Below the pieces are notes generated by a model. It was not told where the DNA came from. It was given only the letters and a program-made list of their open reading frames with translations, and searched no databases. Shown piece by piece: positions 8,290 to 17,123 of a DNA stretch of 58,674 nt. Numbering within the stretch: the stretch's first letter is position 1; each line of letters opens with the position of its first letter. The translations under genes were made by a program, and so were the position numbers. This stretch comes from Lentisphaerota bacterium (GTDB lineage: Bacteria; Verrucomicrobiota; Kiritimatiellia; CAIQIC01; Lenti-01), in contig JAAZBB010000061.1 of NCBI GenBank assembly GCA_012514035.1, positions 1 through 58,674 on the forward strand, in the 5' to 3' direction.

Positions 8290-8529
8290 ATGGCACTTGC
8301 AGACAAAGTCAAAGATATCATCGTCGAGCAACTGGGCGTGAACAAGGATCAGGTCGTCCCGGAAGCCTCTTTCATCGAGGATCTGGGAGCCGATTCGCTG
8401 GATACCGTCGAGCTGGTCATGGCCTTTGAAGAAGAATTCGGGGCCGAGATTCCGGATGAAGATGCCGAAAAGCTGACGACGGTCGGCGCGGTCATCAACT
8501 ACCTGAAGGACAAAGGATTCGACAAGTAG
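8290..8529 (+). CDS. acpP: Acyl carrier protein
   Basis: This 79-residue acidic helical protein carries growing acyl chains on 4'-phosphopantetheine attached to Ser36 in [10 protein letters not shown]. There is a second ATG six bases upstream, but ACGGAG at 8277-8282 is too close to that one and spaced correctly (about 7 bases) for this one, giving the usual [10 protein letters not shown] start. A run of ten A residues lies just upstream (about 8259-8268), possibly boosting expression of this abundant protein. Confidence 0.96.
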   Translation: MALADKVKDIIVEQLGVNKDQVVPEASFIEDLGADSLDTVELVMAFEEEFGAEIPDEDAEKLTTVGAVINYLKDKGFDK

Positions 8530-8633
8530 GCCGTCCTTAACGGATCGAGCGGACCGGGCCGGGAACCATTCGCCCCTCAGGCGAAGGCTCGGCCTTTTGT
8601 CCAAAAGGCGAGTACAAGACTGGAAGGCAGGCC

Positions 8634-9878
8634 ATGGCGGAACAGAGACGCGTTGTCGTTACGGGGTTGGGTGTGGTGAGTCCCGTGGGCAGCACCGTGC
8701 CCGCGTTTTGGACCTCCATTCAAAACGGGGTGTCCGGGATCGGACCCATTACCCGCTTTGACACTTCGGCATTCGCCACGAAATTCGGGGGCGAAGTCCG
8801 GGATCTGAATCTGGACGACTTTATCCACAAGAAGGAACAGCGCCATTTGGATCCCTTCTGCCATTACGGCATCGCCGCCGCAAAAATGGCGGTGGGCGAT
8901 GCGGGGCTGGATATGACCAAGGAGGATCCCACCCGCGTCGGGGTCGTGGCCGCCTCCGGGGTGGGGGGGCTGCAAATCATGCAGACCCAGATGGACATCC
9001 TGCGCACCAAGGGGCCCGGACGCTTCTCGCCTTTTGTGATTCCCCAGATGATCACTAACATCCTGCCGGGCATCATCGCCATCAACCACAACATGCAAGG
9101 TCCCAACTTTGCCATCGTGACGGCCTGTGCATCCGGGACTCACTGCATCGGCGAAGCTCTCAATTTGATTCGCCGCCGGGCGGCCGATGTCATGCTGGCC
9201 GGTGGTGCGGAAGGAGCCATTTGCGAACTGGGCGTCGGTGGATTCAACGCCATGCGCGCGCTCAGCACCCGCAACGACGATCCCGCCACGGCAAGCCGCC
9301 CGTTCGACAAGGACCGCGATGGCTTTGTCATGGCTGACGGCGCCGGCATGCTGATTCTCGAGGAATACGAACACGCGCGGGCCCGCGGGGCCAGCATCTA
9401 CTGTGAACTGGCCGGATTCGGCTGCACCGCCGATGCCTTTCACATCACCGCTCCCGATGAAAGCGCCCAGGGGCCTGCCCGGGGAATGCAACTGGCCCTG
9501 CAGGATGCCGGGCTGACGCCGGCCGACATCGATTATATCAACGCCCACGGCACGAGTACCCCGCTCAATGACGCAGGTGAGACCAAGGCGATCAAACTGG
9601 CGCTGGGGGAGACCGAGGCACGGCGCGTACCGATCAGTTCCACAAAAAGCATGACGGGACATCTGCTGGGAGCGGCCGGTGGCATTGAATCGGTCGTGTG
9701 TGCACTGGCCATTCGCCACGGCATTCTGCCGCCGACCATCAACCTTCATACTCCCGACCCGGCCTGCGATTTGGATTACGTACCGAACGTTGCCCGTCAG
9801 GCCAAAATCCGGGCCTGTCTCAACAACTCCCTCGGGTTTGGCGGTCATAACGCAACCCTGTGCTTCAAGGCATTCTGA
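8634..9878 (+). CDS. fabF: Beta-ketoacyl-ACP synthase II
   Basis: This 414-residue elongating condensing enzyme has its catalytic residues in place: Cys165 in VTACASGTH, His305 in NAHGTSTPLND and His343 in KSMTGHLLGAAGG. The N-terminal VVVTGLGVVSPVG and C-terminal NNSLGFGGHNATL blocks are standard. The GGCAGGCC before the ATG offers only a weak ribosome-binding site. It ends the fab operon; the DNA after it turns AT-rich and gene-free. No fabZ, fabI or fabK is present, so dehydration and enoyl reduction must be encoded elsewhere. Confidence 0.95.
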   Translation: MAEQRRVVVTGLGVVSPVGSTVPAFWTSIQNGVSGIGPITRFDTSAFATKFGGEVRDLNLDDFIHKKEQRHLDPFCHYGIAAAKMAVGDAGLDMTKEDPTRVGVVAASGVGGLQIMQTQMDILRTKGPGRFSPFVIPQMITNILPGIIAINHNMQGPNFAIVTACASGTHCIGEALNLIRRRAADVMLAGGAEGAICELGVGGFNAMRALSTRNDDPATASRPFDKDRDGFVMADGAGMLILEEYEHARARGASIYCELAGFGCTADAFHITAPDESAQGPARGMQLALQDAGLTPADIDYINAHGTSTPLNDAGETKAIKLALGETEARRVPISSTKSMTGHLLGAAGGIESVVCALAIRHGILPPTINLHTPDPACDLDYVPNVARQAKIRACLNNSLGFGGHNATLCFKAF

Positions 9879-10546
9879 CTGACCCGGAATGCGGCCGCAT
9901 AGCGGCTCACGTTCCTGTGCCGTTTCCCTGAATCATCGCGGGGTGTGACCCTTGGTCCCATACCTAGACAGTATTAATTAACTATGAGTTATTATATTCA
10001 GATCAAAAGTTTTGATATTCTCATACATTGTTTTTCTTTTAACGGCACAGTTAATTAATAGTGTTTCATACATGTTCAGCTCAACAAATGCTAGCTCAAG
10101 GGGGAGATTCCGATCAAGTGCTCCGCAGAACGCGCTTGCAGGCTCATGCACCCGCGGTAGCTGCAGTCTGGTCTGTTTGTTCAGGTGGGCTGCCGCAGCC
10201 ATATGGATTCGTTGTCGGGGTGCGTTGATGGCCTTGGTTCGATTCCGCCTTGTGCGTGATATTCAGAGTGGTCCGTCTTGGGAGGGCAAACGCATCCCAT
10301 CCCAACAAGCTCGCAAATGGATTTTGGCATCCGGACGAAGGGAGCCGGCTGCAGTCCATTCTCATGGGCCGGCGGCGGCTGACCTCCACCAGACCCAGAC
10401 GAAGTGGATGGCGGGGGCAGTTCACCGAGGGCGGACGGGAAGCAAGGTGGCGCTTTTTCCCGGATTCAGAAATGCTTTGACGGGTTCGTGCAGGCGCCAT
10501 ATTATTCTTTTATATAGGACTCAGTCAGTGATTCGGAGATTATGTT
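9879..10546. other. Gene-free AT-rich region with inverted repeats
   Basis: No convincing gene is seen in these 668 bases. From about 9960 to 10080 the base composition drops sharply below the surroundings. TATTAATTAACT (9972-9983) and its exact complement AGTTAATTAATA (10050-10061) flank a second small inverted repeat, ATCAAAA-G-TTTTGAT, near 10003-10017, so the stretch could fold into a cruciform or nested RNA hairpin. The half nearest the next gene is GC-rich and featureless apart from TATATA near 10512, a possible -10 box for the gene at 10547. A short open frame exists on the minus strand (9978-10202), but nothing supports it. Confidence 0.5.
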
Positions 10547-11185
10547 ATGGCAGATAGCAACGATCTGAAGCCTTTGGACATCAGCCGGCTGAAATCATCG
10601 ACCTCCCGCATTGATTTGAGCAAAGCGACGATTCCCGCCTCCCCCGGCACCAGTGGGATTCGCATCGGGACCAATCCCAAGAAGGCGACATCCCGCATCG
10701 ATATCAACGTGACTCCCGGGGGGGCGAAGGCGCAAACCTCGCACGTCGGACTTGGGGCGATGCCTCCGCTGGATGAAGAAGCTTTCAAACGCCGCACCGC
10801 ATTGCTGGATACCAGCAAGATTCCCTTGGGCACCACGCCAACACCTCAGCCCAGAACCATTCGCATCGGAACCCGGCCAACAGTCCGTGTGACGACGACC
10901 GGAGCTCCGGCCGGCGCGACACCTGCCGCCGATGTCGAGGATGCCGGGACATCCCCCGCGCCGTCCGGACGCCCTACCATTAAATTGAAGCGTCCCGGCG
11001 GCGGGACCAGTATCACGATTTCCGGCGGTACATCACCAAAGCCCGTGTCATCGGAACCCCTGTTTACGATTCAGGAAGAAGAAGGCCCTGGCGCGGTCTG
11101 GGCCGTGCTATCCTTGGTGTCGATGCTCTTGATTCTGGGCCTGGTGGCCGTGCAAGTCATGACGCTGCGGGGCGGAGCCTATTGA
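10547..11185 (+). CDS. Tail-anchored membrane protein with short repeated motifs, function unknown
   Basis: This 212-residue protein is not a family I recognise. Residues 1-175 are low-complexity, rich in Thr, Ser, Pro and Gly, and contain about nine copies of a short pattern, Ser/Thr-x-Arg/Lys-Ile/Val-x-Leu/Ile: TSRIDLS, SGIRIGT, TSRIDIN, TSHVGLG, TSKIPLG, RTIRIGT, PTVRVTT, PTIKLKR and TSITISG. A single hydrophobic helix at about 182-204 (VWAVLSLVSMLLILGLVAVQV) is followed by only seven or eight residues, so the repeats should face the cytoplasm with a C-terminal anchor. The repeats look like short linear binding motifs in a disordered region. It is a single-gene unit between the fab cluster and tmRNA. 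Confidence 0.75.
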   Translation: MADSNDLKPLDISRLKSSTSRIDLSKATIPASPGTSGIRIGTNPKKATSRIDINVTPGGAKAQTSHVGLGAMPPLDEEAFKRRTALLDTSKIPLGTTPTPQPRTIRIGTRPTVRVTTTGAPAGATPAADVEDAGTSPAPSGRPTIKLKRPGGGTSITISGGTSPKPVSSEPLFTIQEEEGPGAVWAVLSLVSMLLILGLVAVQVMTLRGGAY

Positions 11186-11200
11186 TGTCTACCGTCGCGC

Positions 11201-11229
11201 TTGCGGAAGAGCCGGGGGTGCGATAGATT
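11201..11229 (+). promoter_or_regulatory. Likely promoter of tmRNA
   Basis: TTGCGG (11201-11206) and TAGATT (11224-11229) are separated by exactly 17 bases and end ten bases before the first base of mature tmRNA. The spacing and the match to sigma-70 boxes are good; the assignment is inference. Confidence 0.5.
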
Positions 11230-11238
11230 TCCAAGTGC

Positions 11239-11589
11239 GGGGGCGACCGGTTTCGACGTGCCAGTTGAAGCATCGGTTGCGCGCCGAGGACCCCGGTTGG
11301 CCTCGAAAAACATCCGGGAAAAACACAAAAGCCAACGAACAATTGGCCTTCGCGGCTTAGTTCCGCGACGTTCGGCCGTCTTCGCCTGCGGGGCGGATCC
11401 GGGCGTTATGAGCAGGCTGGCGACCCGTGCCGGGCAACCGGGTGCGGGAGCGAGAACCGACCGGTTGATTGCGGTGCTGCTGGTTTGTCCGTGGACAGGC
11501 GGCATGGCGAAACCTAAATACGGACTATGCGCGTAGACGTCGGTGTAACGCTGGTGCGGACGCGGGTTCGACTCCCGCCGCCTCCACCA
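11239..11589 (+). ncRNA. ssrA: Transfer-messenger RNA
   Basis: This is a one-piece tmRNA of about 351 nt that rescues stalled ribosomes. The 5' end GGGGGCG pairs with 3' CGCCTCC (one G-U) before an encoded ACCA, forming the tRNA-Ala-like acceptor. The 3' end has the T arm GGGTTCGACTCCC. After the 5' domain a short frame reads GKNTKANEQLAFAA then TAG at about 11309-11353, the proteolysis tag, ending in AFAA rather than the more common ALAA. A strong terminator follows 16 bases after the CCA. Confidence 0.96.
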
Positions 11590-11604
11590 TTGTGAACTCC
11601 CCGC

Positions 11605-11632
11605 GGCCCCCGGAAACGGGGGCCTTTCTTTT
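11605..11632 (+). terminator. Rho-independent terminator after tmRNA
   Basis: GGCCCCCG (11605-11612) pairs with CGGGGGCC (11617-11624) across a GAAA tetraloop, followed by TTTCTTTT. An eight-base GC stem, a stable GNRA loop and a T tract make this the clearest terminator in the window. Confidence 0.93.
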
Positions 11633-11741
11633 CAAAGGTTGCAATGCGCGGGGCCGGGGCGGGATGAAACGTTTCGACATGCACAGGTGTTTATGCCATA
11701 GTTATCGGCCCATTAAAGAGCGAGTTGAAGGACCAGGCCAT

Positions 11742-13271
11742 ATGAAGTTTAATCGAGCATCCGGCGTGTTGTTGCACCCCACTTCCCTGCCTGGTCCCTA
11801 CGGAATTGGTGAAATCGGTCCCGAAGCCTGCCGGTTTGCCGACTTCCTGCAGGCCACGGGCCAGCACATCTGGCAGATTCTGCCTCTGGGGCCCACCAGC
11901 TTTGGGGACAGCCCCTACCAATCGCCTTCCACCTTCGCGGGGAATCCGTTGTGGATCAGTTTTGATTTGCTGATCAAAGACAGGCTGTTGTCTCGCAGCC
12001 AACTCAAGAACTTTCCGGTTTTTTCCGCCGACCGGGTGGATTTCGGGCCCGTCATCGAGGCGCGCATGGCCCTGCTGAAAAAGGTGTGTGCAACGTTTTC
12101 CGAGAAGGCGACGGCTGAAATCCAGGCGGGATTCGCCGCCTTTTGCGCGCGCAATGCCGACTGGCTGGACGATTACGCGTTATTCACGGCCCTCAAAGAT
12201 GCCCATGGGGGAGTGCCGTGGACGCAGTGGGAGCCGGAACTGGCCCGGCGGGACGCCCCGGCCCTGAAGGCGGCCTGTGATCGCCATGCCGGTGACATTC
12301 GTGATGTGAAGATCATCCAGTTCCTGTTTGCGAACCAGTGGCAGCGTCTGCGCGCGTACTGCGCTGAACGCCGCATCAAATTCGTTGGCGACATCCCGAT
12401 TTTCGTGGCCCACGACAGCGCCGACGTATGGGCTCATCCGGGTTTGTTTTTCCTCCGGCCGGACGGGCAACCGAGCGTGGTGGCGGGCGTACCGCCGGAT
12501 TATTTCAGCGCCACCGGGCAGTTGTGGGGCAATCCGCTCTACAACTGGGAGGCCCACAAGGCGCAGAACTATGATTGGTGGGTGGCGCGCCTGCGGCGCA
12601 CATTCGAGCTGGTGGACATTGTCCGCATTGATCATTTCCGGGGATTCGAGGCCTATTGGGAAATTCCCGGCGACGAACCCACTGCCATCAACGGCAAGTG
12701 GATCAAAGGACCCGCCCGGCATCTCTTCGATGTCTTGCGCGATCGTCTGGGCGAACTGCCGATCATCGCGGAGGATCTCGGCGTCATTACCGATGAAGTC
12801 GATGCCTTGCGCGACTACTGCGGATTTCCCGGCATGCGCATCCTGCAATTCGCCTTCGGAACCGATGAGCGCGCCAGCGAATTCCGGCCCGAGAGCTATC
12901 CCGCGCACTGCTGTGTCTACACCGGCACCCATGATAACGACACGACCGTGGGCTGGTTCCACAGCGAGGCCGGAGCCGGCAGCACCCGGACCCAGGAAGA
13001 AATCGATGCCGAGAAAAAAGTGGTCCTCGAGTATCTGCGGACGGACGGCCATGAAATCCACTGGGATCTGATCAATCTGGGCGCCCGCTCCAATGCGGAT
13101 ACCTTTGTGGTTCCGTTGCAGGACCTACTGGGGCTGGGCTCGGAGGCCAGGATGAATACGCCTGGCGTCGCCGGCGGCAACTGGCAGTGGCGCTTCGCCT
13201 GGGACCAGATCACCCCCGCCATCCGTGATCGCTTTGCCTACATCACCCGTGCCACCGGGCGGAGGCACTGA
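11742..13271 (+). CDS. malQ: 4-alpha-glucanotransferase
   Basis: This 509-residue GH77 amylomaltase transfers alpha-1,4-glucan segments between maltodextrins in the cytoplasm. GVLLHPTSLPGPYGIGEIG (8-26) is the family start. Catalytic residues are Asp297 in VRIDHFRG, Glu344 in IIAEDLG and Asp398 in GTHDND. The frame is open upstream through the tmRNA terminator, but the family alignment fixes the start at this ATG, preceded by AAGGACCAGG. It stands alone, and may process the maltodextrins released by the two secreted GH57 enzymes encoded at 39.8-48 kb. Confidence 0.95.
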   Translation: MKFNRASGVLLHPTSLPGPYGIGEIGPEACRFADFLQATGQHIWQILPLGPTSFGDSPYQSPSTFAGNPLWISFDLLIKDRLLSRSQLKNFPVFSADRVDFGPVIEARMALLKKVCATFSEKATAEIQAGFAAFCARNADWLDDYALFTALKDAHGGVPWTQWEPELARRDAPALKAACDRHAGDIRDVKIIQFLFANQWQRLRAYCAERRIKFVGDIPIFVAHDSADVWAHPGLFFLRPDGQPSVVAGVPPDYFSATGQLWGNPLYNWEAHKAQNYDWWVARLRRTFELVDIVRIDHFRGFEAYWEIPGDEPTAINGKWIKGPARHLFDVLRDRLGELPIIAEDLGVITDEVDALRDYCGFPGMRILQFAFGTDERASEFRPESYPAHCCVYTGTHDNDTTVGWFHSEAGAGSTRTQEEIDAEKKVVLEYLRTDGHEIHWDLINLGARSNADTFVVPLQDLLGLGSEARMNTPGVAGGNWQWRFAWDQITPAIRDRFAYITRATGRRH

Positions 13272-13542
13272 TTCCCGTCGGGGCAAGTGATGTTCTCGGG
13301 CCTCGTAGATGAATATCGGTCATCCGGATGTTCAAGAAGTATTTGAATGAATGCATGGATTTAGTAAAGTATCCCTACATTCCGAGCCGACCGGGCTGTT
13401 CAGTGTCATCATGGCGGGTCTTCCCGAGCCCGGGGCTGTCGGACGAGTTTGCGGTGGCAGCCGGCTCGCGCGGAATGGAAAACAGGTTTCCAAGGCACGG
13501 GAAAACCATTTTTACAACGGATGAGGCCCGGTACCGGCAGCA

Positions 13543-15801
13543 ATGGGAAGAGGACTCGGTTGGCAGGATGGAATCACTCACGCGATGATGGCCGCTAGGC
13601 CCGCCATGCATACGCCTTCATTCATGCACCCAGACGCTTCCGGAAAGCCATCGGAGCGGTCCGGTTTTGTCTTTTTCCTGCTTTGGAGCATCTGGTTGGG
13701 CGCCGAGTATTGGATCTTCGGGCCTCTTTCGTACGTTCGAATTCACGATACGGCCAGCACCTATCTGTCTTGTATTCTGACTTGGGCTGATTCGTGGAGG
13801 TCTTTGTGGGGATCCACCACGATGGGCTGGCTTTGCAGCATCGATCGGATGTCGAATGTTGGTTGGTGGTCGAACTTCACCCTGCCATTCATGATTCTCC
13901 CGCCGTGGCTTGCGTTCGGCTTGCTGATGACCCTGCAGCGCCTGGTGGCGTCCTATTTCACGTATCGGTTGATGCGCGACCGGTTGGGGGGAACGGTGCT
14001 GGTATCGGTGGCGGCGGGTTGCGTCTACAGCCTGTTACACACCGACCTGGGGGAGGTCACCTTCATGCACGGGCTGAACGAGCCCGGCGTTCCGCTCCTG
14101 CTGTGGTTTTTTTGGCGGCTGCCGCTCAACCGGCTGTTGCCCGTCCTGGGTTGGTCATTCCTGATGGGGATTGTGGTTGGCTGGGGCATGTCCTTCATCA
14201 TTGGCACGGCATTTATCCTTCCGGTGATTTGGCTGGCCTTGCAGGCGGGCCGTTCCGATTTCGATGGCTGGCGTTCGCGCTTGGTGTTGACGGCCGGGCT
14301 GGGTGTCTTCTGGGCGGTTTCCCTGTATCCGCGCCTGCCGGAGATCTGGGCGCTGGGGCTAGTGGCTCCGGATTCGGCGCGCGCCGCCTTCCGTGGACAG
14401 AGCACCATTGTCTGGTCGCGAATTGCCGTGCGGCAGTTCAAATACATTCTGGCATGGTGGCCGTTCTTTGCGGGAATTCTTCTCTGGCTTTCCGGAGTCA
14501 GATGGCGCCGGCCCCAAGATCGGGTCATTGCGGTTTTTTTGGCGATGGGTTTGGTGGTGGCCCCGCTCACGGATCCTCTGCGCGGGTGGTTGTCCCCCTG
14601 GTTGGGATTCCTGCGTGGAGTTGATTTCAAGCGATTCCAGATCGTGGCCCCTATGGCGTTGAGCCTCGCGTTGTTTTGCGGGTTGACCCGATGGTCGACG
14701 TGGCGGGGGGCGTTGTGCGATAACCGCGGCCGCATGCGTCTACAGTTGTCCTTGTCTGAAATTCTGGCGGGCTTGATCTGGCTGCTGGCCGCGGGACGAT
14801 CCGTGGAGGTGAAAGCCGGGCACTGGCGACTGCAACGCTACGAAGGATACAACTGGAGCGCCATTTTCGGCAATGACGACCTGAAGGCCTATGCCCGGCA
14901 GGCCCGGAACGAGGAACTACGGTTTGCAACGGCCGGTGCCCATGCTCGTTTACATGCGGGATTCATGATGGCGTACGGGGCCGAAACCGCCGATGGACAC
15001 ACAGGTCTTTACGGGATGCGATACTATCAGTTCTGGTCGAAGGTGATTCAACCGCTCATGGAGCGGGACCGGGAAATCCGAGGCTTCCACCAATGGGGCC
15101 TGTATGTTTATCTGCATCACGCGCGTTCGGGAAGCGATTATGATGTACGGGAGATTCCCTTCCGCAACTGGTACAACCTGGATTTACTTTCGCTGGCAGG
15201 GGTCGGCTATTTGATGTCGGAAAAGCCCATCGCCGACGGCCGGTTGCATGAGCTGCCCATGCCGATGTATACCCAGCGCATCGGGGAATGGAGCGAACTT
15301 CCAACCCAAATCAAGATTCGTCGCTATCTCCAGGGGCGCAATCCGGGACGCAAACTGTATGTGTACCGCAATGAGGCTGCTCTTCCGCGCCATTTTCTGG
15401 TGCCCGGGTTGCGAACGTTTGCCGATGCCGATGCCTTGTGGGAGGCCATGGGTGAGGCGGCGTTGGAGGAGTTGACCTCCCGCGTCTTTGTCGTGGAGTC
15501 AGAAGCACCAACAAGAAGTGAATTGGGAACCACGCAAGACGGAGGGGCGCACATTGCAGTCCTGGATCGCACCCCCGGCCGCCATCGATTGCAGGTACAC
15601 CTCGATTCGCCTTGTGTTCTTGTGGTGACTGATCAGTATTATCCTTGGTGGGAATGGCGGGTGAACGGCCACCAGATTACCGCCTTCCCTGCCTACGGGG
15701 TGTTTCAAGGCATTATGTTACCGCCGGGAGAGAATCTGGTTGAGGGAGTGTATCGGCCCCCGTATCAGGTTCTTTTGCGGCCCGGGTCCTTGGCCTTATA
15801 G
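13543..15801 (+). CDS. YfhO-like polytopic membrane protein, probably C-terminally truncated
   Basis: This protein of about 750 residues has around ten hydrophobic helices between residues 40 and 425, then a soluble region. The end, TDQYYPWWEWRVNG followed by GVFQGIMLPPGENLVEGVYRPPY, matches the extracytoplasmic beta domain of the YfhO/DUF6044-like family, GT-C-fold membrane proteins tied to polysaccharide or teichoic-acid glycosylation. In that family the YRP motif is followed by a final membrane helix. Here only 11 residues remain (QVLLRPGSLAL), and the stop lies at the junction with a decayed DUF1670 element, so I infer loss of the last helix. The start is uncertain: in-frame ATGs also occur at 13585, 13588, 13606 and 13624. 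The specific substrate is unknown. Confidence 0.7.
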   Translation: MGRGLGWQDGITHAMMAARPAMHTPSFMHPDASGKPSERSGFVFFLLWSIWLGAEYWIFGPLSYVRIHDTASTYLSCILTWADSWRSLWGSTTMGWLCSIDRMSNVGWWSNFTLPFMILPPWLAFGLLMTLQRLVASYFTYRLMRDRLGGTVLVSVAAGCVYSLLHTDLGEVTFMHGLNEPGVPLLLWFFWRLPLNRLLPVLGWSFLMGIVVGWGMSFIIGTAFILPVIWLALQAGRSDFDGWRSRLVLTAGLGVFWAVSLYPRLPEIWALGLVAPDSARAAFRGQSTIVWSRIAVRQFKYILAWWPFFAGILLWLSGVRWRRPQDRVIAVFLAMGLVVAPLTDPLRGWLSPWLGFLRGVDFKRFQIVAPMALSLALFCGLTRWSTWRGALCDNRGRMRLQLSLSEILAGLIWLLAAGRSVEVKAGHWRLQRYEGYNWSAIFGNDDLKAYARQARNEELRFATAGAHARLHAGFMMAYGAETADGHTGLYGMRYYQFWSKVIQPLMERDREIRGFHQWGLYVYLHHARSGSDYDVREIPFRNWYNLDLLSLAGVGYLMSEKPIADGRLHELPMPMYTQRIGEWSELPTQIKIRRYLQGRNPGRKLYVYRNEAALPRHFLVPGLRTFADADALWEAMGEAALEELTSRVFVVESEAPTRSELGTTQDGGAHIAVLDRTPGRHRLQVHLDSPCVLVVTDQYYPWWEWRVNGHQITAFPAYGVFQGIMLPPGENLVEGVYRPPYQVLLRPGSLAL

Positions 15802-16199
15802 GTCCGCGCCCGATGGGCGTGGGCGTGGCGGAAGAGTCGTGCGGTGGCGTCCTTCTTGATCTCCTTGAGGCGCTTGCCTTGGTCGCGCTCGAGGATGTCG
15901 TCGGGACGGACCAGATCGAGCACGACGCTTTGAAGCCGGGTGTGGCGAATGCTTTTGCGGAAGCTGGCGGTTTCGTCGGCGGCCACGGCGGTCCACTGGA
16001 CCTGACTGCTCCGCAGGCGGCTGGTCTAGGGATCGAACTGCTCGACCATGGACTGGACGTGCTGGACACGGATCTGGCGGGTCCGGGCGCCGCCTATCTG
16101 GGGGCACTCCTGCTCGAAGAAAGCGCCCAGGGTGCCGGCAAAGGTCTTGAACTTGCCGGGCGCGTAGATGACGTTGGCGTGGGAAAGCGTCGTTTTCAT
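15765..16199 (-). pseudogene. Decayed DUF1670 protein, second gene of element
   Basis: The frame starts MKTTLSHANVIYAPGKFKTF and continues with FFEQECPQIGGARTRQ, which I recognise as the opening of DUF1670 proteins found in mobile or repeated elements. It is broken by an in-frame TAG at 16026-16028 after MVEQFDP, then resumes in the same frame as QVQWTAVAADETASF and LVRPDDILERDQGKRLKEIK. Homology fades near 15830 and the rest of the C-terminal half is missing. It overlaps the 3' end of the membrane protein on the opposite strand, marking the element's broken edge. Confidence 0.75.
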
Positions 16200-16801
16200 G
16201 CTTTCCTTCAGTCTGCTCTGGACTTCCCGCAGCGCCAGGGTCCTCCTTTTTCGACGTCCTTCGCTTCGCAGGATGCCGCGCCAAACGGGTTCGTCGCCTG
16301 CGAGCCAGTATCGCAGCGCGAGCTCGCGGTGTCCGACTGTCGGGCCGATGTCCTCCTGTTGGCCACGCATTGGCACGTGGATGCCTTTGTCCCCACACGC
16401 ACGGATGTCGCGCCGAATGGTTCGCACGTCGCAACTGAGCAAAAGGCCAAGTCTTCCTGGGTCAACAGGCTGCCTTGGTCCCGAGCGGCTTCCGTCAGGT
16501 GCAGGATCCGCCGGTGCCTCACTTCGCCGGCCAGTCCGCACGTTCCAGTGTGGTCTTCTTCCTGCGAGAACACCAGCAGGCGCACCTGCACCAGCCGGCA
16601 ACGCTCCAACGGCTTGCCTGCTCCCACTCCCACGGCGACGCATTCATGAAAGATCTCCCCGTTACGCAACGGCTGGTCTTCGGGCGCACTGAAATACACC
16701 GCGCGCACCACGTTGACGAGCTTCTGGGCCTCCCACGGCGTCAGGCCCGCCCCTTCCACCGCCTGGACCTGCAAGCAATGGTCTTGGCTATTCGTCCGCA
16801 A
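16200..16801 (-). pseudogene. Decayed DUF1670 protein, first gene of element
   Basis: The frame from 16801 reads LTPWEAQKLVNVVRAVYF, then HRRILHLTEAARDQGSLL and TQEDLAF. It must then shift by one base in an AAAA/TTTT run near 16441-16444 to continue as LLSCDVRTIRRDIRACGD and IHVPMRGQQEDIGPT, the HTH region of DUF1670. After WLAGDEPVWRGIL the remaining C-terminal part is gone and the frame runs straight into the next DUF1670 start at 16199. So there is one frameshift plus an internal deletion. DUF1670 proteins are thought to be DNA-binding proteins of mobile elements; this copy cannot be functional. Confidence 0.7.
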
Positions 16802-16877
16802 ACGACGGGCTTGCTATGTCGTGGGCTCTTGTTGCATCGCATTCATCGGGTGTTGTTCCGTTCTTTGTGGTTATCCC

Positions 16878-16894
16878 TTCCGATCGTATCGGAA
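16878..16894. repeat. Inverted repeat upstream of the DUF1670 relic
   Basis: TTCCGAT and ATCGGAA flank the three bases CGT. It lies about 80 bp upstream of the start of the decayed DUF1670 frame and could be its regulatory site or the element's subterminal repeat. Confidence 0.4.
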
Positions 16895-16999
16895 AGGATG
16901 AGTCAACACCCACTCTGCTTCCCCCCTTTTCAGGGGTACCGGTCATCTGCCCTAATTGGAAGATATGTTTCCACGCCGTTGAAAATCCGCTGCAGTGAA

Positions 17000-17044
17000 T
17001 ATAATAGTTGCAACTATTATACTATAGTATTTGCAACTACTATA
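17000..17044. promoter_or_regulatory. Two tandem TTGCAA-centred palindromes, likely operator pair
   Basis: 17000-17021 is a perfect 22-bp palindrome (half-site TATAATAGTTG). 17023-17044 is a second 22-bp palindrome of the same design (half-site TATAGTATTTG), with one mismatched base pair. The centres are 23 bp apart, close to two helical turns, as expected for two dimers binding cooperatively on one face. The TAGTTGCAACTA core resembles MarR-type operators in general style; no regulator gene is nearby. It lies in the 322-bp gene-free interval between the ABC exporter's 3' end and the DUF1670 relic, so it may have served a gene now lost. Otherwise I see nothing in that interval. Confidence 0.55.
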
Positions 17045-17123
17045 CGGGAAGGGTTGCTCACGCAGGGCCGCCCGGCCGGACGGGACGCGGTGATTCTGAA
17101 CTATGGGAAAAGTACCCGCGGAA

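Noticed and set aside
9978-10202. 74-residue minus-strand open frame in the AT-rich island
   Set aside because: No ribosome-binding site or known domain; its composition changes abruptly along its length. Kept only as part of the gene-free region.
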